Assembly: GCA_022510385.1 (NCBI GenBank)
Contig: JAFLTQ010000026.1
Span: forward strand, 1 to 34,151
Source of the DNA: Muribaculaceae bacterium
GTDB lineage: Bacteria > Bacteroidota > Bacteroidia > Bacteroidales > Muribaculaceae
Length of the DNA: 34,151 nt
Reading direction: 5' to 3'
Positions 25,406 through 33,576 of this stretch are shown piece after piece (the first letter of the stretch is position 1; each line of letters opens with the position of its first letter). Both the position numbers and the translations under genes were made by a program. The notes under the pieces were generated by a model, which was not told where the DNA came from, searched no databases, and saw only the letters and a list, made by a program, of their open reading frames with translations.

Positions 25406-26061
25406 AGGTTGACATTTTCCATGTTGTTCAGCTTAAGTTGATTGCCGACTGAAGTGGTGATCACACCGGCTTCTCTTTTGTGAGCTTCGTTTTCTATGAG
25501 ATTGGAGACTATCCGGTTGTTGGTGTCATCAAGATGGCTGACGGGTTCATCTAAGAAGATAAAATCAAAGGGTTGACAAAGAGTTCTAACTATCGCCACT
25601 CTCTGCTGTTGACCGATACTTAATAAACTCACCGGAACATCTTTTTTGTCGGCAATACCCAGGAGCTCAAGCATTTCCATAATCTCTCTTTCTGTTTTAC
25701 AGTTAGTGAGATTATTCTTAAGTCTAATATTCTCTATTACGGAAATTTCAGGGAAGAGCCTCATATCTTGAGGCAAGAGTGCTATCTCGGTTTTCCTTAT
25801 TCTACACCATTCCTGAATAGAAATCTTTCGGATATTTTTATCATCAAAGAATATATCTCCCGAATAGTCTGAGCGATTGCCATAAATAAAACTCAGGAGA
25901 GAAGATTTCCCGGCTCCTGATTCCGCTTGCAGACATATTCTGCAACCTCTCTCAAAAGTGAAGGGAGCTGCATCCCAGATACGCGAGTCGCGTATCCGGG
26001 AGCTTCCTTCCATTCCTTTGAATACTTCCGGCAATATTCTTTTGATAAGAATCTTATCCAT
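25402..26061 (-). CDS. ABC transporter ATPase paired with the FtsX-like permease
   Basis: This ATPase has 219 residues. Walker A is AESGAGKS (46-53), the Q-loop is Q98, the signature is LSIGQQQR (147-154) and Walker B is FDFIFLDEP (165-173). The H-loop position reads ITTSVGN, so the switch histidine appears to be serine (S204). The ATG shares a base with the stop codon of the peptidase gene (TAATG), and the stop overlaps the permease start by four bases. That makes a tightly coupled peptidase-ATPase-permease set. The N-terminus (about 35 residues before the first beta strand) is somewhat unlike typical LolD/FtsE proteins. Confidence 0.85.
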   Translation of the reverse strand: MDKILIKRILPEVFKGMEGSSRIRDSRIWDAAPFTFERGCRICLQAESGAGKSSLLSFIYGNRSDYSGDIFFDDKNIRKISIQEWCRIRKTEIALLPQDMRLFPEISVIENIRLKNNLTNCKTEREIMEMLELLGIADKKDVPVSLLSIGQQQRVAIVRTLCQPFDFIFLDEPVSHLDDTNNRIVSNLIENEAHKREAGVITTSVGNQLKLNNMENVNL

Positions 26062-28085
26062 TAATATCCGAGAGTGCGGAAATCATTGCTCAAACGCAAC
26101 ATCTGCTCTGGATATGTTTCTCCATAAGTCAGTGTAACGTCAACAATTTCTCCTTTGTCATCTGTTACAGGAACTAATACCGGATTGATAAATCCACGAT
26201 AGGGCGGTATATCGAGTGTTGCAAACCTCTCAAGAACTTCCTGATGAAGTTTAGGATCTACTTTAACCGCATACTTATTGATTAGGGCAACGCCGGCTTC
26301 ATAATCTCCTTCACTCTTTATTCTTTGAATCTCTGCCAATAGTTCTCCGATAAGGCCTCTCATCTTTTTATAGTCATTAATCTTGATGTAGGTCTTACCT
26401 TTTTTCTTGACTAATTCCACCACCTTGTCTTTCTTTCCATGTTCGAGAATCCATGCTGCTATCAATTGGCGGTTTCTCATGTGGGCCTCTTCTATATCTT
26501 TGCCCGGCTCAATACGGTTGAGCTGAGTCATCAGACCATTAAGCATATATTTATAATACTCAGCCTTATAAGCATCGGGATTATCAAGAATGCCGAGTTC
26601 TATTAGTTTTTGGTCGGGGAGATAATATAGGGCAAATAGATCTGCGCGTGCCTCTTCGAGTGCTGACCCATTCTCTTTGAGTGCATCGGGATCCACTCCC
26701 GGTAACAATTGACCGGATGCATGCCCGAGACATTCATGTAGGTCGGTGTGAAGCATATCTGTTATGTAGAGATAGTCTTCCATTAATTTAGATGTTGGAG
26801 CATCAATAACAAATTCTTCATTAAAACCGTTGCCATGTGATGCCATATCGTAGGCTTCGGTAATATTTTCAAGTGTCACCGATTTAGAGCCGTGTGCCGC
26901 ACGTATCCAGTTGGCATTCGGGAGATTGATGCCTATTGCAGTCGAGGGGAAAGCATCTCCTGCCAACATGGCTGCATTGATAACCTTGGCAGATACGCCT
27001 TTTACTTCCCCCTTCTTGAAACGTTTGTCGACAGGTGAATTGTCTTCAAACCATTGGGCATTGGATGCTATGGTTTCAGTACGTTTGGTGGATGCCTGGT
27101 TCTTGAAATTTACATAAGATTCCCATGAACCTGTCATACCGAGGGGATCCCCGTAGCTTTCAATGAAGCCGTTGACAAAGTCAACGTCGCTATCGGTGTC
27201 TTCTACCCATAAAATTGAGTATTCATCAAAGAGTTTGAGGTCGCCTGTGATATAATAGTCAATCAGTTTGGTTATATAGGCTGCTTGTGCCTCATTTTCC
27301 GCAACGTTTTTCGCCTTGTCAAGCCAATAGATGATTTGTGCTATTGCAGGTCCATACAAGCCGTTGACATGATAATGCTCCTCTTTAATCTTTCCGTTCT
27401 CCTTGACCACTCTTGAGTTGAGACCATAGGAAATAGGAGTGGTGTCATTAGGATTTTTAATGCTGTTATAATAGGCCTCTACTTCTGCTTGTGTCACTCC
27501 TTCTCCATACAGATTGGATGCAGAATTTGTTATGACATCCTTAGATCCATCTTGAAAAACCCTTTTGGGCATCACGGTGGGATCGAAAATCACAGGTGTC
27601 AAGACTGAAATTAATTCTTCTCTCGTCTCTCCTTTTTGCAAAGGTAAGGATGATTCCGGCAACTTGTTTACTTCTGCTATAAAGAATGCCTCACTGAATT
27701 CCGGGGTAAATTTATCAGTGGAATAATGATGATGTATCCCGTTGCCAAACCACACCTGCTTGAGATATTTCTCAAAAGCTTTGTAATCTTTCGAATTCTT
27801 ATCTCCTGAGTTGTTTTTATAGATTTCCTCTAAAAGTTTCCTTATTTGTAGGTTATATTTCCCGTTTTGATCCCATATAATATCTCTTCCGGCTTGCGCT
27901 GCTTGAGAAAGATAATAGATCATTATCCTCTGTTGAGGGGTAAGACGATCAAATTCCGGCACTTCATAACGTAACACTTCAATATCGGCAAACCTGTCGA
28001 CATGATAATCAAAATTCTTGTCGACTACGGCGCCGGCATTTATTCCAATAGACATAGCTATCATAAAACTCGCGATATATTTCAT
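26061..28085 (-). CDS. Dipeptidyl peptidase III (M49 zinc peptidase)
   Basis: This metallopeptidase of 674 residues should remove dipeptides from the N-terminus of short peptides. The zinc motif HECLGH is at 450-455 (ligands H450 and H455, general base E451) and the third ligand is E478 in LEEARADL. These are two residues off the positions I recall for the studied Bacteroides thetaiotaomicron enzyme (H448, H453, E476). The first 19 or so residues (MKYIASFMIAMSIGINAGA) look like a signal peptide, so it is probably periplasmic. Some databases mislabel this family as dihydrofolate reductase. It follows the methyltransferase gene by 38 bases and is directly coupled to the ABC transporter genes. 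Confidence 0.93.
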   Translation of the reverse strand: MKYIASFMIAMSIGINAGAVVDKNFDYHVDRFADIEVLRYEVPEFDRLTPQQRIMIYYLSQAAQAGRDIIWDQNGKYNLQIRKLLEEIYKNNSGDKNSKDYKAFEKYLKQVWFGNGIHHHYSTDKFTPEFSEAFFIAEVNKLPESSLPLQKGETREELISVLTPVIFDPTVMPKRVFQDGSKDVITNSASNLYGEGVTQAEVEAYYNSIKNPNDTTPISYGLNSRVVKENGKIKEEHYHVNGLYGPAIAQIIYWLDKAKNVAENEAQAAYITKLIDYYITGDLKLFDEYSILWVEDTDSDVDFVNGFIESYGDPLGMTGSWESYVNFKNQASTKRTETIASNAQWFEDNSPVDKRFKKGEVKGVSAKVINAAMLAGDAFPSTAIGINLPNANWIRAAHGSKSVTLENITEAYDMASHGNGFNEEFVIDAPTSKLMEDYLYITDMLHTDLHECLGHASGQLLPGVDPDALKENGSALEEARADLFALYYLPDQKLIELGILDNPDAYKAEYYKYMLNGLMTQLNRIEPGKDIEEAHMRNRQLIAAWILEHGKKDKVVELVKKKGKTYIKINDYKKMRGLIGELLAEIQRIKSEGDYEAGVALINKYAVKVDPKLHQEVLERFATLDIPPYRGFINPVLVPVTDDKGEIVDVTLTYGETYPEQMLRLSNDFRTLGY

Positions 28086-28123
28086 ATTTTTTATTTTAAA
28101 TTTTTCCCTACAACAAATTCTGT

Positions 28124-29302
28124 TTATTCAACATATAGAACAAGACCTTTCAGATATTCTCCCTCAGGATGAGAAATATCCACGGGATGGTCTGCCGGTT
28201 GCGTGAGTTGATGCAGTATCCTGACTTTACGCCCGGATTGGGCCGCTGCCGTGAAAACTGCCAGACGAAACATCTCTTTAGTCACTACCTGGGAACATGA
28301 GAATGTAAACATTATCCCACCTTTCCTTATTTTTTCAAAACCTTTCAAATTTAATTTTCGATACCCTATCAATCCATTCTTTAATGCGTTCCTGTGCTTC
28401 GCAAAGGCAGGGGGATCCAAAACTAAAAGATCAAATTCTCCTTTTTCAACAGAATCCAGATATTTGAACGCATCCTCTGCTATTGCCGAATGTCTTGAAT
28501 CTTCCGGGAAGTTTATGTTTACATTGGCTTCTGTTAGTTCTATGGCTTTGGAAGAGGAATCAACTGAAACAACCCTCTTGGCGTTCCCTCGCAAGGCATA
28601 AACGGAGAACCCGCCCGTGTAGCAGAACATATTTAAAACTTCTCTGCCCCCTGAATAACTCTCAAGCAGCCTTCTGTTTTCTCTTTGATCAATAAAAAAA
28701 CCGGTTTTCTGCCCTTTAAGCCAGTCGATATTGAATTGCAGACCATTCTCAAGTGCTATACATCCGTCATATTTCCCGATAAGATATTCATTTGTCGGAT
28801 CAAGATGTGCTTTGTAGGGTAAGGTTGTGTCGCTTTTGTAATAAACATTCCTTATATTGGCGTGAGGAAGTGTGATCAACGCATCCGCAATCTTCATACG
28901 TTCAAGATGCATTCCCGGTGAATGGGCTTGAACCACAGCTGTGTCTCCGTATATATCTACCACCAGTCCGGGGAGAAAATCTCCTTCGCCATGCACTAAT
29001 CTATAGCAATTGTTATCAGGCCTTATCAGATTTAAAGCCTTTCTCATCTCAAACGCTGACTGGAGCCGCCGGGAATATAAATCTTCCGTTATTTCCTTGT
29101 CTCCGAATTCGAGCAATCTCACTGCGATGCTTCCAATCTGATAATGTCCGCTGGCTATTTTGTCTCCTTTCGATGTCAATACTTCTACGGGTTCCCCTTC
29201 CTCAATAGGCTCTTCTATTGTGGCTATCGCTCCTGAAAAGATCCAGGGATGATGTCGCTTTACAGATTCTTCTTTGCCCGGTTTTAATTTTATTTTTTTC
29301 AT
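28124..29302 (-). CDS. rlmI: RlmI-type 23S rRNA cytosine methyltransferase
   Basis: This class I SAM-dependent methyltransferase of 392 residues belongs to the family of RlmI (m5C1962 in E. coli 23S rRNA). The N-terminal PUA domain is at about 1-75 (HPWIFSGAIATIEEPIEEGE). A middle region (about 80-175) follows, then the Rossmann fold with VLNMFCYTGGFSVYA and VVSVDSSSKAIELTEANV, and the catalytic-loop motif DPPAF at 296-300. The ATG at 29302 is preferred over the adjacent TTG at 29305. It stands between rseP and the peptidase gene in the same direction. RlmI and RlmK-like relatives cannot be separated by eye. Confidence 0.88.
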   Translation of the reverse strand: MKKIKLKPGKEESVKRHHPWIFSGAIATIEEPIEEGEPVEVLTSKGDKIASGHYQIGSIAVRLLEFGDKEITEDLYSRRLQSAFEMRKALNLIRPDNNCYRLVHGEGDFLPGLVVDIYGDTAVVQAHSPGMHLERMKIADALITLPHANIRNVYYKSDTTLPYKAHLDPTNEYLIGKYDGCIALENGLQFNIDWLKGQKTGFFIDQRENRRLLESYSGGREVLNMFCYTGGFSVYALRGNAKRVVSVDSSSKAIELTEANVNINFPEDSRHSAIAEDAFKYLDSVEKGEFDLLVLDPPAFAKHRNALKNGLIGYRKLNLKGFEKIRKGGIMFTFSCSQVVTKEMFRLAVFTAAAQSGRKVRILHQLTQPADHPVDISHPEGEYLKGLVLYVE

Positions 29303-29347
29303 CAAATTTTATTTTTCCCGTTAATAGGCTCTAACTGTATTCTCTTT

Positions 29348-30835
29348 TCACTTAAACAGCCGAAGGATATCCATGCCATTGGCATAAATTAAAAGAATGA
29401 TGAGTAGACTCATACCAACCATCTGGGCATATTCAAGGAATTTTTCTGATGGCTTCCGGCGCGTCACAACCTCATAAAGAAGGAAAAGGACATGACCTCC
29501 ATCGAGTGCCGGTATGGGCAAGATATTCATAAAAGCTAAGGCCACCGACAGAAAGGCAGCTATATTCCAGAAAGCTATCCAATCCCATTTCTCAGGGAAT
29601 ATGGCACCTATTGAACCGAAACCTCCAACACTTTTGGCTCCCTCTTTTGTGAAAACAAGTTTCATGCTCTGGGCGTAAGAGGTAAGTCGTTCTGTCCCCA
29701 TGCTTATCCCTTTAGGCACGGATTGAAGAAGGGAGTATTTAATCTCTTTCGCATTATAAAAGGCTGATGGATCTATTTCAAGACCTACCCCCATTTTAGA
29801 ATTTTCCGATAACTCTACCGGTAAAACTAATGTGTCTGCTTTAGCCTCGTTTTTTCTCAAAACGGTGAGATTTATAGTCTCATTTTCATGCCCTTGCAAA
29901 GTAGATAGAAACCTGTCTAAACTCGGGGTCGCTACCGAATCTATGGCGATTACTTCATCACCGACTTTTACCCCTGCTTTCGCGGCTCCCTCTCCGGCAA
30001 CAACTTGGGTGATTCTTGTCGGAATTCTATAGGTCATCAATGCTATTGTGGCCGTATCACTCTTTGCTTCTCGGTCAAGTGCGAAAATAAATGTCTCCGG
30101 TATCGCTATATCAACAGTGTCTTTCCCGTTTCGCAACACTGTCACAGTCGATGCCTGAATGATTTTCATCCTCGCATCATTGGGATTCACAAGGGGCTCT
30201 CCATCTGCATATAGCGGAATATCACCATCATGAAATCCGATTTTTTGTGCTTCTCCGGAATATGCCATTCCTAATTTAGCCTCTTCGAATGGCACATATT
30301 TCTCTCCTGTGGCATATACTATTCCGGCATATATTAGTATTGCCAATAGGAAATTGAAGAGAACGCCTGCTATCATTATTAAAAGACGTTGCCAGGCCGG
30401 TTTCGACCGAAATTCCCATGGCTGGGGCGGCTTTTTCATCTGTTCGGTGTCCATCGACTCGTCGATCATACCCGAAATCTTGCAGTAACCTCCCAAGGGT
30501 AACCAGCCGATCCCATATTCTGTGTTACCCCAAAATGATTTCTTCTTTTGCTGCGGATTCTTTGATTCCTCTTCCTCACATTTCTTCTCATATTCAAGCT
30601 GCTCCTCTTTACTAAGTTCCGGCCTCTCGGATATGTTCTTGTGACTACCTAACCCTCCTATATATTTCTTGGGTTTCCATTTAAATAATTCAGTCCACGG
30701 ATCGAAAAATATATAGAATTTCTCAACCTTAACCCCAAAAAGTCTCGCAAATAAAAAATGACCGAATTCATGGATTATCACCAGGATGGCAAATGCCAAT
30801 ATGAGTTGTGTCGCTTTTATTAGAAATGTATCCAT
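29348..30835 (-). CDS. rseP: RseP-type site-2 zinc protease (M50)
   Basis: This membrane-embedded metalloprotease of 495 residues cuts transmembrane segments such as anti-sigma factors or leftover signal peptides. The metal motif HEFGH is at 22-26 in the first helix, and the third ligand D445 lies in ALDGGH. There is an RPGD-like second helix (about 150-170), and PDZ-like sequence at about 180-340, including GVKVGDEVIAIDSV. A cytoplasmic insertion after the first helix (about 55-110) is rich in Lys and Glu. ATG 30835 is preferred over the TTG before it. The dxr-rseP order is common in many bacteria. Confidence 0.93.
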   Translation of the reverse strand: MDTFLIKATQLILAFAILVIIHEFGHFLFARLFGVKVEKFYIFFDPWTELFKWKPKKYIGGLGSHKNISERPELSKEEQLEYEKKCEEEESKNPQQKKKSFWGNTEYGIGWLPLGGYCKISGMIDESMDTEQMKKPPQPWEFRSKPAWQRLLIMIAGVLFNFLLAILIYAGIVYATGEKYVPFEEAKLGMAYSGEAQKIGFHDGDIPLYADGEPLVNPNDARMKIIQASTVTVLRNGKDTVDIAIPETFIFALDREAKSDTATIALMTYRIPTRITQVVAGEGAAKAGVKVGDEVIAIDSVATPSLDRFLSTLQGHENETINLTVLRKNEAKADTLVLPVELSENSKMGVGLEIDPSAFYNAKEIKYSLLQSVPKGISMGTERLTSYAQSMKLVFTKEGAKSVGGFGSIGAIFPEKWDWIAFWNIAAFLSVALAFMNILPIPALDGGHVLFLLYEVVTRRKPSEKFLEYAQMVGMSLLIILLIYANGMDILRLFK

Positions 30836-30952
30836 CAAGTTTTTCTATTTCTTTTACTATATTTTCTTGCGTGTAGGTTCTTTCTTGTTGTTCCTGTCGA
30901 TAGTGTCAGAACTCTTATCTTTTTTGAACCCTTATAAAGAACGCATAAAATG

Positions 30953-32113
30953 TCAATGTGTTGTAATTAAGATTCTTTTCCTTGTTGTCTCCACCCCCAA
31001 CTCATTGGTTTCAATTAAATCTTGGAGATCCGGATGGGCTATGAAAGGAACTCTTTCCATTGCAAATTCTGCAAGCCGAGGCATTTCTGTAAAGGAAATT
31101 TCTCCATTTAAAAAAGCCTTGACTGCCACTTCATTGGCTGCATTAAGTATGCATGGCATGTTGCCCCCTTGCTTTATCGCCTCAAATGCAAGTGATAACA
31201 ATGGAAATTTGTTATAGTCGGGCTCTTCAAATGTGAGTTTTCTCATCTTATCCCAATTCAAAATATAATTGTCATTTCGCAATCTTTCCGGATAACTCAA
31301 GGCATATTGAATTGGAATATGCATGTCAGGAATTCCTATTTGAGCTTTAATAGAACCATCATGGAATTCCACCATCGAATGTACGATGCTTTGGGGATGC
31401 ACCAATATCTTTATATTTTCAGGACTGCAATCGAAAAGCCAGCGGGCTTCGATCATCTCGAATCCTTTATTCATCATAGATGCTGAATCAATAGTCACTT
31501 TTGCTCCCATATCCCAGTTGGGGTGATTTAAAGCCTCTGTAACAGTGACTTTCTCTAATTCCTTTATGCTTAATTTCCTAAATGGACCCCCACTCGCCGT
31601 CAGCAATATCCTCCTCATCGAATTCCTGTCTTCTCCCTGTAGGCATTGAAAAATTGCAGAATGTTCGCTGTCTACAGGCAGGATCGAAACTTGATGATCT
31701 CTTGCCAAACCGGTTATTAGCTCTCCGGCAACTACTAAAGTTTCTTTATTGGCCAATGCTATTGTTTTCCCTGCTTCTATCGCATTTATGGTGGGAAGAA
31801 GACCACTGTAACCTACCATGGCTGTCACTACCATGTCGATTTCCGGAGATTTCACGGCTTCAGCTATTGCATTCGCTCCGCTCTTGACTTCTATTTCGAG
31901 TCCTGCGAGTGATTCCTTAACTTTTTTATAATGGCTTTCATCTGCTATGACTACACTCTTAGGCCTGAACCTCTTAGCTTGGTCCACCAAGAGCTCCCAA
32001 TTATGGTTGGCGGTAAGCAACACTGCTTCAAACTTCTCGGGATAAGTTGTTATGATGTCTAAAGTTTGTGTGCCTATACTCCCTGTGCTCCCTAAGATTG
32101 CTATTCGTTTCAT
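30953..32113 (-). CDS. dxr: 1-deoxy-D-xylulose 5-phosphate reductoisomerase
   Basis: This cytosolic enzyme of the MEP isoprenoid pathway (386 residues) converts DXP to MEP with NADPH. The NADPH-binding motif GSTGSIG is at 8-14. The metal-binding residues are D148 and E150 (LPVDSEHSAIFQ) and E219 (NKGFEMIEARWLF), equivalent to E. coli D150, E152 and E231. The flexible loop HPNWDMG is at about 197-203. The downstream gap to rseP is 117 bases and holds no clear promoter or terminator. It is an isolated member of the pathway here; no other MEP gene is in the window. Confidence 0.97.
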   Translation of the reverse strand: MKRIAILGSTGSIGTQTLDIITTYPEKFEAVLLTANHNWELLVDQAKRFRPKSVVIADESHYKKVKESLAGLEIEVKSGANAIAEAVKSPEIDMVVTAMVGYSGLLPTINAIEAGKTIALANKETLVVAGELITGLARDHQVSILPVDSEHSAIFQCLQGEDRNSMRRILLTASGGPFRKLSIKELEKVTVTEALNHPNWDMGAKVTIDSASMMNKGFEMIEARWLFDCSPENIKILVHPQSIVHSMVEFHDGSIKAQIGIPDMHIPIQYALSYPERLRNDNYILNWDKMRKLTFEEPDYNKFPLLSLAFEAIKQGGNMPCILNAANEVAVKAFLNGEISFTEMPRLAEFAMERVPFIAHPDLQDLIETNELGVETTRKRILITTH

Positions 32114-32186
32114 AACGGGTCTTTTCTCTTGCTTGTTTTTCCTTCTTTTCCTTATTCTTCCCTTAGTCGCTTATAAAATAAGGTCG

Positions 32187-33014
32187 TTAACTGCCAACGC
32201 CTATATATCTGGATGGCACCACAGGATCCCCGTCATGCCATAATTCCAAGGTAATCTGATGATTTTTCATTCCTTCACCTCCCTGTTGCGTGGCTATTAT
32301 TTGTCCCGACGCCACTCGGTCGCCCGGACTTACAATTATATTTTTTAATCTTGATGTTTTACTAAGGAATCCTTTGGGATGTTGTATGATTATTTCATAA
32401 CCTCCGGAATTCCTCGGAGAGGGTGTCACGGAAATAACTTTACCCTCCGCTATTGTCGAAACAGGCGCACCAATCGGTAATACAAACTCTGCTTTTAATT
32501 GGCCGCGTGTCGCTTCTTTTATTACAGCTGATTTGTTTACATTCCCAAACAGAATGGTTTGGGTCGATATTTGGCTACTGTTTCCTATATTATATTTGTC
32601 TCTTTCCCGAATATCTTCCACAAATTTCTTCTCTTCCGGGCTCATCGGAAGCAAAGAGTCTAAATTCAAGGGAGTTCCTCTTCTTTGATCATAATCTCTC
32701 TCGCTTTCCTCTTGTGGCTTTAAAGCACTCAGAATCCCGTTTATATATGCCTCATTCACCTCATAAACGTGAACTAATGAGTCAAGCCTGAGATGTTCCT
32801 CCTCTGTGGCTGTCCTTTCTGACTCTTTCAAATAGCCGGGTAAATAGTCTTTTAGTGGCGTAGTTGCCATTATAAACATTCCTAATGCACCCGCTATTAC
32901 TATAAATGCTATAATCAGAAGAATCAACATTGGAAATCTGAGGGAGAAATTTATTCTTTTTTCCAATGTGGTTTCATCCTCCACAATTATATGATATTTC
33001 TTGTCTATTCGCAA
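32187..33014 (-). CDS. Degenerate LytM/M23-domain membrane protein
   Basis: This 275-residue protein has a short cytoplasmic N-terminus, one membrane helix at about 28-50, a charged helical linker (about 60-150) and a C-terminal LytM/M23-like domain (FVLPIGAPVSTIAEGKVISV onward). The zinc ligands of active M23 peptidases are not visible. The HxxxD region is absent, SRLKN stands where RHL is usual, and TLELW stands where HLHFELW is usual. It is therefore probably an inactive LytM factor that binds or activates other wall enzymes, in the manner of EnvC/NlpD. The start is TTG 33014; the next ATG lies inside the membrane helix, and an in-frame TAA precedes. Dxr and RseP follow. Confidence 0.8.
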   Translation of the reverse strand: MRIDKKYHIIVEDETTLEKRINFSLRFPMLILLIIAFIVIAGALGMFIMATTPLKDYLPGYLKESERTATEEEHLRLDSLVHVYEVNEAYINGILSALKPQEESERDYDQRRGTPLNLDSLLPMSPEEKKFVEDIRERDKYNIGNSSQISTQTILFGNVNKSAVIKEATRGQLKAEFVLPIGAPVSTIAEGKVISVTPSPRNSGGYEIIIQHPKGFLSKTSRLKNIIVSPGDRVASGQIIATQQGGEGMKNHQITLELWHDGDPVVPSRYIGVGS

Positions 33015-33034
33015 CGTTAGGTAAGTTTATAGGG

Positions 33035-33065
33035 CAAATTTACTTAAAATTCCACTTAGAGCCAA
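33035..33065 (-). promoter_or_regulatory. Promoter of the M23-dxr-rseP run
   Basis: On the minus strand, TTG (33065-33063), a 20-bp spacer and TAAATTTG (33042-33035) fit the Bacteroidota consensus. The leader before the TTG start at 33014 would be about 15 bases. It may drive several of the genes that follow. Confidence 0.55.
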
Positions 33066-33137
33066 CCTCTCGAATTTTGTTAAAGGGATAAATCATAGCA
33101 ATAATGTAGAAATTGATCCTAAGTTTTTTTCAGATTT
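33066..33137. other. Spacer upstream of the repeat array
   Basis: These bases lie between the M23 promoter and the first repeat unit. I see no gene, hairpin or further promoter box in them. They belong to the 824-base gene-free interval 33015-33838. Confidence 0.5.
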
Positions 33138-33386
33138 TGTTTGTCTTCGGTGATTAGGTTTGTCTTTAGCTGATTAGGTTTGTCTTTGTAGGTTTGTCTT
33201 CGGGTGAATTTGTTTGTCTTTAGCTGTTTAGGTTTGTCTTTGGGTGCTTGTGGTTTGTCTTTTTTAGGTTTGTTTTCGGCTGATAAGGTTTGTCTTCGGG
33301 TGTTTAGGTTGGTTTGTCTTTGGGTGATTGTGGTTTGTCTTTAGCTGATAAGGTTTGTCTTTGGGTGTCTTTGTTTGTCTTGGCTG
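33138..33386. repeat. Array of 13 imperfect ~20-bp repeats before the rRNA operon
   Basis: The core TTTGTCTT (once TTTGTTTT) begins at 33140, 33159, 33179, 33193, 33213, 33233, 33254, 33269, 33289, 33313, 33334, 33354 and 33374. Spacing is mostly 19-21 bp, with two short units (14 and 15) and one long (24). Between cores two variants recur: AGCTGATTAGG-like and GGGTG(A/C)TTGTGG-like. The top strand is rich in G and T and poor in C. The unit length is not a multiple of three and contains stop codons, so it is not a coding repeat. It ends about 130 bp before the first rRNA promoter. Confidence 0.9.
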
Positions 33387-33426
33387 ATCAAAAAATTCCC
33401 TAAGTTCCTATCCAGTTGTGGGAAGT

Positions 33427-33476
33427 AAAATCTAATAATTAATAGTTATTAATATTTATTAACAAATTTTTATTTG
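33427..33476 (+). promoter_or_regulatory. A+T-rich block upstream of the rRNA promoters
   Basis: About 50 bases are almost pure A and T, with repeated TTATTAAT words (for example AATAGTTATTAATATTTATT). They lie about 35-85 bases before the first -33 box. Such a block could act as an UP-like element or a curved segment that aids strong rRNA transcription; this is inference from position and composition. Confidence 0.45.
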
Positions 33477-33510
33477 CCTGAAAAATACGATGTTGCGACC
33501 TCCTTTGATG

Positions 33511-33542
33511 GTTTGTTAGTATCTTTATGATAAACTAACTTG
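33511..33542 (+). promoter_or_regulatory. rRNA promoter P1
   Basis: TTTG (33511-33514), 20 bp and TAACTTTG (33535-33542) match the full consensus. The TTTG of its -7 box also forms the -33 box of P2. Confidence 0.65.
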
Positions 33543-33570
33543 CACGCGGAAAGTTTTTGCAGTAATTTTG
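33539..33570 (+). promoter_or_regulatory. rRNA promoter P2
   Basis: TTTG (33539-33542), 20 bp and TAATTTTG (33563-33570) match the full consensus. Transcription would start near 33577, leaving a leader of about 260 bases before the mature 16S rRNA. Confidence 0.65.
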
Positions 33571-33576
33571 CATCCG

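Noticed and set aside
30839..30952. Possible small gene or promoter between dxr and rseP
   Set aside because: Only very short frames with early stops, and no TAnnTTTG box or hairpin was found.
33138..33386. The repeat array as a CRISPR array
   Set aside because: Repeats are imperfect and only about 8-10 conserved bases long, with variable 'spacers' of about 10 bases that are themselves repeated; there are no cas genes nearby.
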